From Eleginops maclovinus (lineage: Eukaryota; Chordata; Actinopteri; Perciformes; Eleginopidae): 64,000 bases of DNA. Below, in pieces: positions 12,533 through 26,895 of this stretch. The stretch is taken from assembly GCF_036324505.1 (NCBI RefSeq), contig NC_086352.1, positions 20,429,637 to 20,493,636 on the forward strand, written 5' to 3'. A program made the position numbers and the translations under genes. Each line of letters starts with the position of its first letter. Position 1 is the first letter of the stretch. The notes under the pieces are model-generated. The model did not search any database. It had not been told where the DNA came from and saw only the letters and a program-made list of their open reading frames with translations.

Positions 12533-15189
12533 CTACCTCCCCTTAACATCCAGTATTCATCTTTTTCACATGAATGCAATCATTTAAATTTCAGATAATC
12601 ACCATTCAACAAACGATGCATTGTACAACTGAACATGACCCACATGTCCTCCAAAAGTCCAGTTTCAATCTCAAACAGCCAAATAGCCAGTGAATCACAT
12701 GATTACTATTTCCTGTCGTGTGCTCTGTTCAACTTGCCTCACGAGATGTCTGAACCTTAAACACGGCAATAAATGCAAGAAATGGGTGTTAAATGACAAT
12801 TCAGGTCACAATTCGACACTTCACCGGCTAATGAGATGCCAATCAGAACTATTTGCAAATCAAGTCCCAATGAGATGATAATGCTAAGTAGATTCAAGGA
12901 CTGTGAACACTCAAGCTGTTGAATGATAATACCAGATGTAAAAAAATTAAGATTTTGAATCAGCTAACCTTCTTCTATGTCGACTTCTAGTCTGAAAATA
13001 TACAATTTGAAAATGTTTCCAGACTCTAAATGGACAGTTTACTTCACATGCACCATAGATCTTAGACCTTAGATGACATGGTGATTAATTATAAAGGCAT
13101 GCTTCAGAAAGCCTATGCACTGCAGAATTAGTGTGATACTTACGACAGCAGGGTTTCTTTGTATAAGGCACTCTAAACGCCTGATTAGGTGTTTTTGTTA
13201 GAATAAAAATAGGTCGCCCGTCATTGCCTTCTAAAACCTACCAAATGACTTTGATATTTTTGGGGGAAAATAAAACTTTGATGTAAAAGAAATATCATGG
13301 TCACAGTAAACAACAAACAAAGGTACTAATGAGACACTGAAATACCATTCCCAGGAGTCCAGTTTGAGTACCAGATTATTTATTTAAGGATTATCACCAA
13401 AGACTGCACCACAGTTTGTCTTAGTCACAGACAGGATTTTAAAGCTCTGGAAAACAATCTCGGTGGAAACTTTTTCAGTTTTTGCATGTGTATGAATGTA
13501 TTTGATTTGACAAAACAGTGCATTTGTCATGGATTTTGTCAACATGAATTATCATTATATTTGTAACAGATCCATGGTTACCCAAGGATGAACACGCTAA
13601 ATTAATCGGACGAACATGGATACTGCAGCAGGCACACAGACGGACCCTAGTGATAATATTAGATGAAGAGTCTGTTTATTTGAAAAGTTACGAGATGCTC
13701 TAGCCATTCCTTTTTCTACCCAGCTTGATCTGATCTGTGTAACGCCCTGCAGCTTAGTCTAAAAATATAGTAAGCATGTAATATTAGCGGAACAGAGCAG
13801 AGAGTGACTTCTAGGACGCTTCTGCAGCTCTTTATGCGCATTTGGTGGAATCACAAATGTTGGCTAGAAAAGGTCACAATGCCAGCCTGTGGCGTGGTAG
13901 GAACTTGGCGCAGATAAGCCCGGTCAAATGAAGGCCTGTGTCTATTTATTTCCCTCCTCCACCAGATATTATCAATCTCATCTCGGCTTATATGTTGTGA
14001 ATTTTACCAAATACCCCAAAAAATCCATAATGACTGGTCAAAACCCCCCCATAGTTTTACAGATGCACTGTGGTCATTAGGGGCTGTGGTAAACAAATCA
14101 TCAAGCCGCAGTAACGGTGGATCACTGTGGGTTGAATCAGGGATCACGGCAGTTTTTCTTCCATTTCTTGCATCTGGTGTGAATTTTGGCTGACCATTTT
14201 AACAGCAGTAAAACCAATCACACAAATTATACCTTTGCTACTGAAAAGACAGACGGATGGAAAACATCGTATCTGAGTGAGGTCAGGACAAATTCTAAAG
14301 TGCTTTTGGATACTGTCTGATTTTAATTCGCAAGAGTGATTGTGAGAAAATTATTTTGCAAAAATGAATGCTTTATGTAACTGACATGAGGCTTACAAGG
14401 AGCTTAACAATCACTTCCCTTTGGAAATCATTTTGAACTTGTGATGGAATTAAATTTTGCTTCAGTGTTGCTCCAATTTTTCGATATTCTTATCTTGGTT
14501 ACCTTGAAACCCAGACATTGAAAGAGCTTTCATCATGGAACAACTCAGTGAATGACTAGAGTACATACAAAACAGACAAGGTTCACTATCTATTCTGCTG
14601 AACAGGCACAGTATATTTTGTTTTGTTTTGTCCACATGTGCTGGGGGCAGTGCTAGCGCCAGTCATGAGGATTTGCCGAACAGCTCTTTTGAAAAAGGGC
14701 AAATGTTGAACTTGAAAGAGATTTTCAATAAAAAACAAAACATTTTTGAGAGCTTTCTTCTTTTCAAAAAACTTTTCTTTGAACACAAATGAATAAACCA
14801 TCACACCTTATCACCTCTGGACATGATTTTAAATTGAACAGGTCAACATACAAAGTGAATGAAAAATAATAGAAAAATATTTTGATCTGGTTGAACCCCT
14901 AAGAAACATTATGCTGGTTGTTTGGAAATGTCGGTGATTTTATAAAGCTGACGTGAAAAGGTATGATGTTAATAATGTCCTCATACTCATGCTTAAATGT
15001 GTTTTGACTAGCTGAAATACTGTTAAGAGTCTAATAGGAACATATTAGCTTAGAAGATAGCTCTTGATAGTTTGTGAACTATTTTACAATTCATCAAATT
15101 TACCCAGGTCTTAGTAAGAGTGATCCTCCATCATAACCACCATCTCATGTTGGAATAATATGTGTCCAATTTATAGTATTTTATATTGA

Positions 15190-15345
15190 CAGTACATAGT
15201 CCAATTTATCCTGAAAGGAACATGAATGTGTGACCCACATTACCATTTAGGAGCGATGACCTCCCAATAGCAATCCATCTAATTGTTAGTGTCTCACTAG
15301 AGAAAATGTTAGAGGATCACCAAAGTTATAAGGACATCTGGGAAC
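15190..15345 (-). repeat. Dispersed repeat, TAACTTTGRTGATCC family, antisense
   Basis: It contains GGATCACCAAAGTTATAAGGAC and, upstream, TATCCTGAAAGGAACATGAATGTGTG, the reverse orientation of the copy near 1.4 kb. It is degenerate and its limits are approximate. Confidence 0.4.
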
Positions 15346-16391
15346 GTATGACGTCCCTCATTTAAGTTCTTCACACTCACCGGAGATGTTCCTCTCAGAT
15401 GAAAACTGATAATGAGTAACATATTAGGTGTTGAGCCCAAGTGTCACTTTTTGTTGCTGCTTCCAAAGGTTTTAACAATAGTTGTTTAAGAAGGCAGAGC
15501 AGGCGTTAGGAGAATTTCTGATTTAGCTAAAAATAGAATCTAGATGTAGATGGCACAAAAACACAAATGGAGGGATAGACACACAATGAATGTCAACAAG
15601 GCAGATCAGGCGCTCTGAAATGGTTATGATATAGATTTATGTGTTCTGACATCCCACAGATGGTGTGAATTAGTCAGGGAGGGGGTGCCAGCACGAGGTC
15701 AAAAGAGATGACCTGGCCTTCAGCCCGCCACTGGGGAAACTAAAGCAACAGACATGTAAGGCTGCTGCTGCTGCTGCAGTGCAACAACCCAGGGGCTGCT
15801 GCAGTGGCTGTTATTGAAGCTACAGAAGAGAAAGTGCTCCAGTAAACTGCCCTAATCTCATCACCCTGAGAGATAAACAGAACCAAGAGGAGCCACAGCA
15901 GAACAAACATGCAGAAAAGCAGGCTGGGTGATAGAAAAGATATATTGATTTCGACAAAGAGCAGTAAATGTGAAGACACGCAAACTGGAATAAATGGGTT
16001 TTTAAATGTGTAATGATGGATTTTCTTTTTCATAGCCTGGGGGATGATTTAGCATTTGAGGATAGTTTTCTATCAGCCGGTACTTACTGGTAATATAAAG
16101 ATGATAAAATAAGATAAGATTATCCAGAGGTAAAGAGTGAAGGGCTTCGGAGTAGTGACGGATATTTTCTTTTCAAGTAGCTGTTTAAGAGCATCTTAAA
16201 GAACAAGCCAAAGTTTAATGACAGTTACTTAATGTTCCATAAACTAATGAAGATGCACAGAGATTAGCAGATTGCCTAAGAAAACAGTAAAAATTGAGAA
16301 TGATGGACGCTGTTTATACGTACATTTAAAGTGGTTTAGGAGAAAATAAGAAAGTGTACTATGTGCATATAGTAAATCTGTAGAGGCTCAC

Positions 16392-16512
16392 CTGGTTGAT
16401 GTGTTTGAGTTTGTCGATGATCTGATTTATGACAGGGTCTGCTACCTTCACTTTGACCTCAGGGTTTGCACTCTGAGCCTTGATCCCATTGCCGACCACA
16501 CGGAGGGTGTAG
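16392..16512 (-). CDS. gpc5: gpc5 exon 7: end of the core domain
   Basis: This 121-bp exon starts in phase 2 (CTTTTTCACAG|CTACACC, completing Ser) and ends in phase 0 (AACCAG|GTGAGC). It encodes YTLRVVGNGIKAQSANPEVK, then VKVADPVINQIIDKLKHINQ. The ANPEVKVK and DPVINQIIDKLKHINQ stretches are the conserved C-terminal helix of the glypican core that leads to the membrane-proximal region. It is isolated by 22.9 kb upstream and 10.9 kb downstream. No alternative exon with comparable similarity was seen in either flanking intron. Confidence 0.96.
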
Positions 16513-19500
16513 CTGTGAAAAAGTACAAAAAGGATCCGTTAGTATTTTCATATGCATAAGGCATGTTGAAGCATACAACGTGTTGTATCTGTAACAACAG
16601 GTGCACATTTTCTTTATTTTTAAAACCGTACATGCAGTTTAATGATCATATTTCTCTACTGTTACTTAACTTATTTCAAAACAATAGTGTTGCTTGTAGT
16701 GGAGTAAATACACAAATAATGAACAGGCATTTCTTCCACCAGTGAACAATGCACGTGGGATGTGTTAGAAAAAATACACACTGAATAAAATCTATTACCG
16801 AACCTCTTCATGGAGCAAAAGGTAAAGATGATCAATAGCCTGAACTAACACCTAAGGGGATGGCATAATTCATTGGCAGGCAATACCCTAAAGGTAAACG
16901 TGGGATTTGTGACGTGGGAGAATCATGATTCACTTGCAAATGTGAGCAGACGGGAGTCTATGCTGCAGGGCTGCAAGGCTTCGTATGTATCTACATTTGA
17001 TGCTCTTTCATCAGCACAGAACACTCATCTATTCATTTATGATTTGTGCCTTAACATTTCAATATGTGCCATTATTCCTTGTTGCCAAGCCAGTTATTGT
17101 TGTTATAGCTTGGTAATAGGCTTCAGATCACCTCAAGGACTCCTCACTCTTTAGTGTGAACACAGTCTGTCAGCTGTAATGCCATTGACCGTGGCTGGCG
17201 GTGACTGAGCACAATCCCTTCACATCTCAATTTGCAGCATATCATTTAATCAAACTAGTAGATCAAGGTAAAGTCAGTCATTGCTCAATGACCTGCTGAG
17301 GAGCTGATTTTTCTTTGAATTTAAAGATCTGAATCTGGAATTAACAAAAAATCAAAAAGACAATCTGTGTTTTTGTAGCAGCTAACACAAATTGGTGTGT
17401 GGTTTTCAAGCAATACAAGGTCAGAAAGGGGGAAAAAAGTATGAATAAATAAAGTGCAGGAAGTCTGGCTGTCTAATTTGTTTAAAAGAAAAGGTAGGCG
17501 GTAGATTTCAAATTTAGTCAGTGTGTCTTGGTCCTTGAGATGTCATTTTGTTGTTAATTTCCTTCAAATCTGAACTCCTTTTTGGAAAAATATAGCTGCC
17601 ATTCAGTGTCCTGTCTTTTATCACCAAAATTGTCTTTGTTCTCTCTTTTGTGTGGCCTGCCTTCCCTTCGGCTGGTGTCTTGCAACTACCAGCTGCGTCA
17701 AATGAAATATTTAGGTGAACATCTAAAATCTGTCTACAAATACAATGCTTTGGTGCAGATCGCCAAAGTTGAATTCATAACAATTTGGCAGAAATATACA
17801 AAGTACTTAGTAACAGAGTTTATTTTAATACATTGTTCAAGTTGTTGGCTATTTAATGCTCAAATTCCGTCCATCATATTTGATTCATCGTGTCATTTAA
17901 TGTCCTTTAAACTACATTTTGACACTAGCTCTATACATTTATTTCATCTGCATCAGAGGTGCCACAATAGGACAAAAATGTGGCAAAAGTAGACCATCGG
18001 CATGTAGTGCTCAAAACAGAAATAACACTAACCAATCAATCCTTAATCATAATAGCTCATCAGCAAACATCTTCAGCACATGAAATAAATTAATTTTTCT
18101 GCATTTTAGTTTCTCCTTTTTTTGTTACTGTGCAGGAACAATGTGGGTCTTTGATGTTTGCTTCTCAACACATATTTCTGAGAAGCCTGGATTAAAGGAC
18201 GCAAACCATTTTAAAATGATTTGACAGAAATATGATGCAGCGCTCTGAGACTCTTTGATTTATATTGAACCTAATCTAACTAAAGTGGAAGTATATTTGT
18301 ATGTATGTAGCTCATGAATGCATGTCTGCGCTTCTAATAAAGTAAAGCGTGACTCTGTATATGAAGTATAGTAAACATGTCCCAGCCTTTGATAAAAACA
18401 TGCTGGTGACTAAAAACAATCTCCGACACAATTTTTGAGAGATAATAATACTACATTTTGGTTGAAGTACTGTACATATAAAAGTGGATTCAGGAAACTA
18501 GAGACATCTTGTGGGTTGACCATCTGCAAGTTGGGTTTTAGAGAAACCAGGCTACTGCAGTGCATGTCAACAAGTTCTGCCCTAACACGATTCCTCTGAA
18601 TAATTTGGCTTCTTGTGCACATCGACCAAAATCTAAGTGTGAAAGTGAAGGCCCTGTTTGCTGGCTGCAGCAGGCGCCTGCGGCTTGAGGCTGATGTTTT
18701 GGGACTAAATTGCACCTGAACCGTGTGCACAGGAGCTATGATCCTGCTGCCTGCAGCTCTGTTTAATCCCAGGACACACCTGCTGAGATGGAGCTTATAT
18801 TTGTAAGAGCTGGAATAAAGAGAGTCCATGTTAGGTCTGGCACCTCTATAAATTGTTAACGGTAAACCTGTTAAAAAATACAGTTAAGAAGTCTGCGGTA
18901 AAGGTAGATTACTTTGCCCACACGCAGTTGTAGCTTTTGATAATATCATACAGTATGTTGTGTGCAGTTATCTGGAGACACCATCCTATGTAACACATAC
19001 TGCAAAATCCACCTCTCGTTGACCTTTCCTGCAGTCTCTCTCTTTTCTTTTTTTTTTTCTGCACAGTGTGATTAATAGCAGATTGAAGAGATTACATCAG
19101 AGCCATCTGTGCCCAGTTCTACACAATGAAAATGTGAACGGCCATACATCTGCATTTCAAAAAGTGTGTCGTTACCTAAAGCTGTTTTATGTTTCAAACA
19201 CCACAGACATGTATGAATTTGGTAAAGGTTGAAGAACGTATAAAATCTAACTTGAATCCATGCACTCACGTTCGTACATACAGGCCACATCTCTCACATT
19301 CAGAGAGCAATCTATTTCATTATGCCACTGGGATCCATAACCTGAAGCACCTATAGTATCTTGTAACATGCTGAAGGGCTGGCAATGCAACACAGAGACT
19401 CTCTGGGAGTTGCAATCGCAGAAAATAAAGGTTGGATTCTTGAAAGGTGTCATAGATTAAAAAAAAAACATTGATCATAGTCATCACATATTCTATAGGG

Positions 19501-20284
19501 TGAGTAAAAAGCACACAGTAGCATCAAGCAGAGGCTACAAAAGGATATCAAACAGCTGAGCGATTGCATGTGTCTCTGTGGACGAGCAACAGGATCCCAT
19601 AATCCATATCTTTCGCCCCCAGAGGGATTCTTGGTTTGCATCTCATCTCTGCTCATACTGCTGTTCAGCTCGAGATTGAAATTTTCAATCTTTTTATTCT
19701 TGGTTTTTATCCCTATCTCATCCAAATATATTTGTCTCTAAGTACAAAACCTCCACTTCGGGAGCAAAGATATTTGAGGGCTATTTTTGCCTTATTCTTT
19801 GACGGAAGGATAGAGTAGGATTGGTACGTCAAAGTCATTTACTATGATCATGGCTCAGAAGGAGCACAGCTTTTCCTGAATCTGAACAAGAATAAAACAC
19901 AGATACACGCTTCTGTGACATATGCTTTCATTTTCCAATATTTGTGGCTTAGGTTCAATCATCTTATCTAGATCCCACAAAATGCACTGCAAAAAAATCA
20001 TGTTGTTGACTTCATTTTCAGCTAAAGAGTTACTAAGTAATAGGTTTTACTCTCTCTTTTTCTCAGGTTTTCTCTTGCACTTTACATTTGCTATGCACCG
20101 TGTTAAATTGTATATAGTATTAGATACTTGTAATAATATCTGTATCATGCAAAAGTAGATATGGTTAATTAATTATTTTTTTTACACATCCAGCAATTGC
20201 AGAGGAACATTAGCAATTATTTAAGTCTTGTTGGCAATAAATTTAAGCCCAGTATTAACTGTAGTTGAACGCTGTTTTTGGCTA

Positions 20285-20440
20285 CACCATGTTGAGCAGG
20301 TAATGATCAGTGGATTTTGTTACTGGAAACAGCTGACCATTTGGCCTGAAATGACCGTAAGAGAGCTGTGAGAGTGAACCAAAATGTTACAGTTGTGGAC
20401 TGAAGTGCTAAACAAATGACCTGAAAATATCTGCAGATTT
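20285..20440 (-). repeat. Possible antisense copy of the TAAACCCACC family
   Basis: GAGCAGGTAATGATCAGTGGATTTTG resembles the reverse of the CACCGATATTCTCAACCTGCTC segment at 43.9 kb. The rest is too diverged for certainty. Confidence 0.3.
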
Positions 20441-23400
20441 AGGAGTTAATTATGTTGGTTAACGCCATTTCTATTCACAAATATACTTAATCTAAAGGCA
20501 ACTCTTCCAAACTAAGAGGCTGTGTTCAATCAGCTTGTTGTGATTTTTGTAAGCAATTTACAGATGGTAGCTGAATGTTCACATCATTTCACTTGCAGGT
20601 CACAGACTGCTCTCACTGTTTCAGATATATTAGTATGCTTCTGTTGCCTTTGAGGTATCAATCATGAGCTGTGGCTGAGCATGCCTATTAATTATTTGCA
20701 GTCACACCATCTGTCTTTTACTTGCAAGTTGTATGTATGAATGTACAAAGCAGTGTGATTTAGTAAAATGCAGTCTTATTTTTTCCTTAATGTACTCTCA
20801 TCAAAATGTTATGGATAAGGGAGTTCAGTGGCTTGGGAGATAAAGGAGGTAGACCATGCACACTGTTCATGGTTGGCTGAGTGAGAAACAAAGCAGGCCT
20901 GCGGTTAGGAGGCTAGAAAGCAATACCTGCCTTCCCGTTGTCACTGAGGAAACACAAGTCTCTCTGGCTCATTGCAGTGCACTTCAAAGCAGTCTGTTCA
21001 CTCAGAAAGGACAGAATATACTTCAGGCAAGACAATGGAACATATGCAGTTTAATGTGTAAAATCAACAAGAGGGCTATGCTTCAAACAAACATCTGTTT
21101 GGTACAATAACCCAGAGTTAATATGGTAATAAACATATTGACTCTGCAACACTGTAATTAAATAATACATGATGATTTACATACCTCCTGCTGTAACTAA
21201 GTGTATTTTTATTTCACAATAGGTGCTGTGAGTCATGCGTTTGTTAGAGGAAAACAAATTCATGAATGACAGAAATTGACTGACAAAACCTTTGCAGAAA
21301 GGCTCAAATAAAAAGGTATTTTTGAAAAGGATTATTTTAATTATGATTACAAGGCTGCCAGTATGTGTATCTAGAACTGTGTACCTTTACAGAGAGCTGT
21401 GACAAAGACGATAATACAGCAGCAGTCAACAGTGCCTCTGGCAAAGATTTAGCTCCAAACGTCACTACTGCCATGTTTGTTCCAATTACTAGGAAGCCAT
21501 GAGCCTTGAAGTTGTATTGACTTGTGCCAGGAGGACACTACGGAATAAGCCAGACAGAGCTGTTTGAGCAAGGTGGCAGCTGTAATTAATATGGTCTAGT
21601 AGTTGGTCGGTGGATAATGGGCATTTTGTTCCAGGAACCTGTACTTACACTGTTGTACTGAGATGTTGGGACAAGCTCTTTGAGAAGACGGATTAGTTAT
21701 AGATTCATAAACACAAAGCTCAGCAGGACGGAGACAAATAAAAGACAGAATATGTCAAAAAAAACATATTTAGGAACTCATGGAGGAAACGTCAAGTTGA
21801 TTGCATAGAAGGGTATTAAACCACAAAGCATGGTCATCCAGAGATGCCTATCTACATTGTCCTGATAGTAGAGAAAATAATACATGTTTATGTTAAATAT
21901 GTTTATATTTATATTTTTATACATGTACGGGTATTTCTTGTAGTTTTTAGCCAACAAAATGAATTGGTATCTTTATTTTACCACATTCAACACAACGTGT
22001 TTTTGGCATTTTTAAAGGCAGTTTGGCCCAGAGGACCTTTTTTATCAATTTGCTTTTTAATAGGAGAATTGTGGTCCCTCAAGACAGAAAATCATTACTC
22101 TAAAGTTGTGTTTAATTTAATTGATAGATTCTTGTATTTGTGCTTTTGACAAGCCTTTTTTCAGGGTTTTTAAATTACGTTTTAAGTAACATAAACATAT
22201 TATGAAGGAGCGAGAGTCGGACAGTATGTGTCAGATGATCACATAAATCGTTTTGAATTCTGTTTCTGCTATTAATCACACTGTGTAGCTTTTCTGGATA
22301 CACTTCTTATACTTATACCTTTAGATGTATGTGCCCATTCAGTCTCTTTTATATCAGCCTAGGGTGGCTACCTTGATTGTTATATCATTCATGTTTTTAC
22401 AACATTCATCGCTTGTGAAAATAACACATGCTCTTTTAATAGCATCCAGTCCAAAGATCCCTGCACCAGAACTACAGGGGTCAAGTCCATACATGAATTA
22501 ATTGTGTTTAATCGACAGCCTCATTAAAAACACATGTTGGTGCGAGCATGTGGTGATATCAAAGTCAATGACATTTCAAATGGAAAGAGATTAAAAAACG
22601 TAGCTAATAGCTAGTCCATTCGTAGTTGAATGAACAGTTTATTGTGTCTTCTTGTTTTCTACACTATAGTTGAAGCCATAACCTTCCTAATGGCGCACAA
22701 GGTTCACATGGACGGCGACAACAAAACTATGTTTTACCCATCCTGAGCAAACTGTTTATAAATAACATTTTAAAAGCAGTTACACATTTAGTGCGAGCAT
22801 ATGGCCCTGCACCTCTTCACGCTGGTGCCCAAAATGACACCTACTTCACATTCAAAGGAATACATTATTAGGGTAGTAAAGAGTGTGTTATATTGTACCA
22901 AAAATGCCCCTCTGAAGCTAAGAGCTCTGTTAATTTATGAGCTACTGCATCATGCATGCTGTTAATGCCACGTAGATTTTAGGAGCTCTAAAATGGCAAG
23001 AGAACTTTTATATCACCTCTTAAATATTTGAGTTTTATGAAAGGTAATAAGGACAGATGTACAAGTTGGCTAAGTAGAGGATACTATGGTTTCATAAAAG
23101 CAGATGGTCACCGAAAGAGGGTATTTCCAAAGGTGTTAATGCCCCATAAGGACAATAATGTGCAGAATTAAACAGATGTGGTAAGAGCAGGGTAGACAAT
23201 AAAAGACTCATCAGAGCTTTTATGACATTAGCTAGACATGCTCACATTCAAAGCACTGCTCTAGTGTGTTTTTCACTTCACAATGCATACACTCAATGCT
23301 GCATCTTTTCCATCCATCTAAAATATTTATTTCACTGCAGAATACAAACGGATATGATCAGATGTACTGACTTCTTGGTCTCAATCCAGTGCAGATTATC

Positions 23401-24109
23401 AAAATCATCACTCTGATGAAAAGCATTTCCACTCTGGCATGAAACTTAAGAGGCTTAGTTGTCTTTGCCATCGTCATCCACTGACCGTGCTTGTTCAAAT
23501 TTCAACACCTGCTTTATGGAGACGCAGAGACAAAAACATTGAGCGGATAATTATGGATTTATGAAGCACCTGTAAACAGGCATAAACAAATCAACCAGCC
23601 TAGGGTAACACTGTTATTACCAGGATATAAAATATTACAGATAGGATGTCAGGTTTAAAGTAAGCAGTGAACAAAAATAATAACAAAAATAAAATAAAGT
23701 TCAGCACTGATCGAGTCATTTCATAACAAGGTTTCTATCCAGCCGTGCAGTTAAATCAAAATATGTATGAATATATTGTATTAATGCTTGAAGAAGCATG
23801 CTGCCCCACCCTTGTGTTGTATATTTCAGAAGGATATCAACATGTAATTTGCAGTGATATGCTCAGCAGTGCAGCAAGTCTCTCTGTGTGTAAATGATCA
23901 GTATTTTACTTTCAAAGATTTGAGCAGCAGGAAGCACACAATTTCCATGGCAATATAAAATGCATGTTGACGTGAACTAAAAGATCTGCAGCCTTTTTAT
24001 CTCACACTGGCAGAGTTTGTGTACATTGGCAGGAAAACCATACCATGACCTGGTTTTTATTTTTAGTTTGTTTTAGTCTTTTATATTCATCTTATAGTGT
24101 AGCTGTGTG

Positions 24110-24240
24110 CTGGGGGCAGAGGTAGAAGAAGTATTTATATAATTGACTAAAGTAAAGTGTGGAACTATTTGCTATGAAAAGTAATTTTTTAAAGATTAAC
24201 ATTTATTTTGTATAACAAAAATAGAAAGGAAAGGGAGAAA
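24110..24240 (+). repeat. Possible AGAAGTATTT-type teleost repeat
   Basis: GGCAGAGGTAGAAGAAGTATTT followed by ACTAAAGTAAAG resembles the start of a repeat often seen in fish introns. It is a single diverged copy in this window, recognised only by general familiarity. Confidence 0.3.
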
Positions 24241-24433
24241 GAGAGAATAACAATAGATGTAAAATAAAAGTAAAGCATCGGAGTAAACCATTTTTTACTT
24301 CATATTATCAATAAAGTTCAGTCAAATATAATGTGGGTCTTTTCTTTATTTGAGAACTGTCACTCAAATCTTAAACTCTCCCTGGCTCTTTGCAGCTTTA
24401 AAGCAATAGTACTGTTGTTTTCAGACCCATCAG

Positions 24434-24530
24434 GCAGCTGTTTTCCTTGAAAAGCTCTATAAACCCACCCTATACTGACTGTCCCTCAGGAGTTGGTAGA
24501 AACCAAAGGAATGTGAATATTTGACTCACA
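24434..24530 (+). repeat. Dispersed repeat, internally deleted copy
   Basis: CAGCTGTTTTCC, AAGCTCTATAAACCCACC, CCCTCAGGAGTTGGTAGAAACC and GGAATGTGAATATTTGACTCA align with the copy at 43.9-44.1 kb but skip its middle. Probably an old internally deleted copy. Confidence 0.45.
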
Positions 24531-24745
24531 GCACACAAGTGCACACAAACACTACTCTAGATTAAGGAATAGGGATTTTCTCTGACTGCTGTCAAATCAC
24601 CTGAATGTGATGATTTATGTTTTTTTAATCTACTAGGCATGTGAAATCCATGTAGTCATACATTTAAAGCTGTAATTTGACGTTTGAGCAACCCTCAAGA
24701 AAGCAGGTATAAGAATAGAAGAATAAGGAGAAGGAACCCTTAACC

Positions 24746-24932
24746 GTCCCTCAGAGGGGAAATTTGCATTCTGCATTTGACCCATTCTAGTTGTAGAAGC
24801 AGTGGGCTACCATATGTACGGCATCCGGTGCCTTGCTCAGGGACACCTCTGTAGCACTTCTTTCGGGGACTTGAACCGGTGAACTTCCAGTTCGCAGGCC
24901 AAGTCCCTACAAACATCGCTACCACCACAGAG
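24746..24932 (-). mobile_element. V-SINE-like element with tRNA-type head
   Basis: On the minus strand a tRNA-like head carries box B GGTTCAAGTCCC (24866-24877). A central segment GTGTCCCTGAGCAAGGCACC and the 3' stretch GGGTCAAATGCAGAATGC follow. The CCTTGAGCAAG-ACAC core is known from the V-SINE superfamily of fish. A second copy at about 26700-26895 shares the central and 3' parts in the opposite orientation, so the repeat nature is supported within the window. No clean target duplication was recognised. The family assignment is tentative. Confidence 0.7.
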
Positions 24933-26699
24933 TCTCATTATAAGAAAAACATAACAACATAAAGCCCATCATAAACATTGAAAGTGGCCAATAATTACAG
25001 TTCAAGATGAATCACGTGTTTATGTGTCCTGGGAATATTAACGAAATGTTTAATAAACCTGAATTCATTGGAACCTATCCCTTAAGGGCAAATTCGTAAC
25101 TGATGAGCTGCATGATGAAAAACATCTGCATAAATTGAACATAAAGAAGAATAATGTGTGATGTATCAATTAGACATAGCTCAACATGCTGTGTTTCTAA
25201 CACTAATTCAAGGTCCAAAACTGACACCAGCAGGACCAGTTAATAGCTGCAAATTGTATCATGTCTCCAGCCTTTTGTCCTCACATATCTGATTATCTTA
25301 CCACAGCTGGCAGAAGCAAGTAGCCAGATCTGCTGTTTCTCCAGCGGCAGAGACTGAGACTCACTGTGTTGTCACTGCACCTCTGAGAGAGCACTGTGGA
25401 CCTGCATCAGTAAACAACACATTGGCAAAAGGGACCAAAATACCAACAGTCTAATCACCCCTGTAATTTATATTTGCTCTCTCAGCCCCATTCTTTCCTT
25501 CACTCAGCGTAAAAGCGGCTGAATGGGCCGAAAGAAAAAAATAACGGCTGCTAATGGCGAAGAAGATCATAAACCTCCTGCAGGCCCTCGAAAGCTTCAA
25601 GGTGAGTGACAGCTGCAAAAACACCGGGCAGGGTGAATTGAGTTTTATTCAGGGCTCCTTCAAATGCACTGGAGGGCGTCCAAGTGGAAAGATGCAGACT
25701 AAAGTTTGGGTATGATTCATCAGTGCTGAATGAATTCTAAACATAATACAATATAAAAATGGTTATATGATTCTAACATTTCATATAAGCATTAATGAAA
25801 TAAGAGTTTTAAAGATAATATTTAAAGTACACAGTTTCAAAACACATTTGAACCAAAGCTGAACATTAAAACAAGGTAAAACAAAACTAAAAACTGATTG
25901 AACATGTATAACTGTAGTCCTACACCTCTGTTGCTACTCGCTGTAACACTTTTCTCGATAGATTTAATGATTTAAATTAAATTAAAACAAACATGATAAA
26001 ATCAAAGAAACTGTTCAAATGAGGCGAGAAGAGCCGACCAATCCAAAACAGGAGGCAGAAAATCTGTCCAAGCCGCATCTAGATGCAGTTTCTGTGTATA
26101 TTCTGTAATCCAAGTGTAAACAAAGCTTAAAGAATTGTAAACACTTTAAATGAACGACAGATCAACAATAAACAGCGATCAACAACACAAAACAAACCAA
26201 TGTAATTTTCTGTGTTCAACATGTTGTTTACTTGAGTAACGGTTTTACACTAAAGCCTGTATAACAGAATGTCACCTATTGGTTTTATGGAGGATTTTGT
26301 AGCCTAGTTTATAATCACCATCTTTGTTTTTGGCCGTATCTATCTTGCTTACTTAAAACCAGTCACCCAAAAACGGACCAGCAAAGCACAACCAACAACC
26401 AGACAAAGTGGCTAAGAGAATGTTACCATTAACTTTCATGAAGTAGAACAACTTTGAAAGATTCAAGTTGTAAGACAGAAACACAGAGATCACTCAAATT
26501 ACAAGGTAGCCAAAACTACATCCTACTTTAGCGGCTATTTTGCTATATCTCATTATTCAAATGAATACAAATAAAAAAACAACAACTTTAATTAGGCTGT
26601 ATCAAAGAGCACTTGAAGGTAGAGCTTGCAACCATGAACTCATCTGGAAAATGTCAAGTCCCCAAACAGACTTGAAATATGGAAAGTGGACTGCTACAG

Positions 26700-26895
26700 T
26701 TCACTTCCTGGGCCCTGCTGTGGTGCCCTTGAGCAAGGCACCGGACATCTCCAATCCCCCCTCCCCATTGCTCCCCGGGCGCTGCATGGTAGCTGCCCAC
26801 TGCTCCTAGTACTAGGATGGGTTAAATGCAGAGGAAGAAATTTACTGTGTGTGCTCTGCTGTGTGCATGTATGTGACAATAAAGAGGGTTTCATC
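26700..26895 (+). mobile_element. V-SINE-like element, 5'-truncated
   Basis: It shares GCCCTTGAGCAAGGCACC (about 26724-26741), GGTAGC-GCCCACTGCT and GGGTTAAATGCAGA with the minus-strand copy near 24.8 kb. Between these it has a C-rich insertion (CCCCCCTCCCCATTGCTCC) that the other copy lacks. No box B is recognisable upstream, so the tRNA head appears to be missing. It ends in a TGTG-rich stretch and GTGACAATAAAG, a tail typical of these fish elements. Confidence 0.7.

Noticed and set aside
17582..17992. A 136-codon plus-strand open frame in intron 6
   Set aside because: No known domain, codon pattern of random AT-rich DNA, and antisense to gpc5 without splice or promoter signals.
18410..18829. 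A 139-codon minus-strand open frame in intron 6
   Set aside because: No similarity to glypican or any family I know; no splice sites in a phase compatible with exons 6 and 7.
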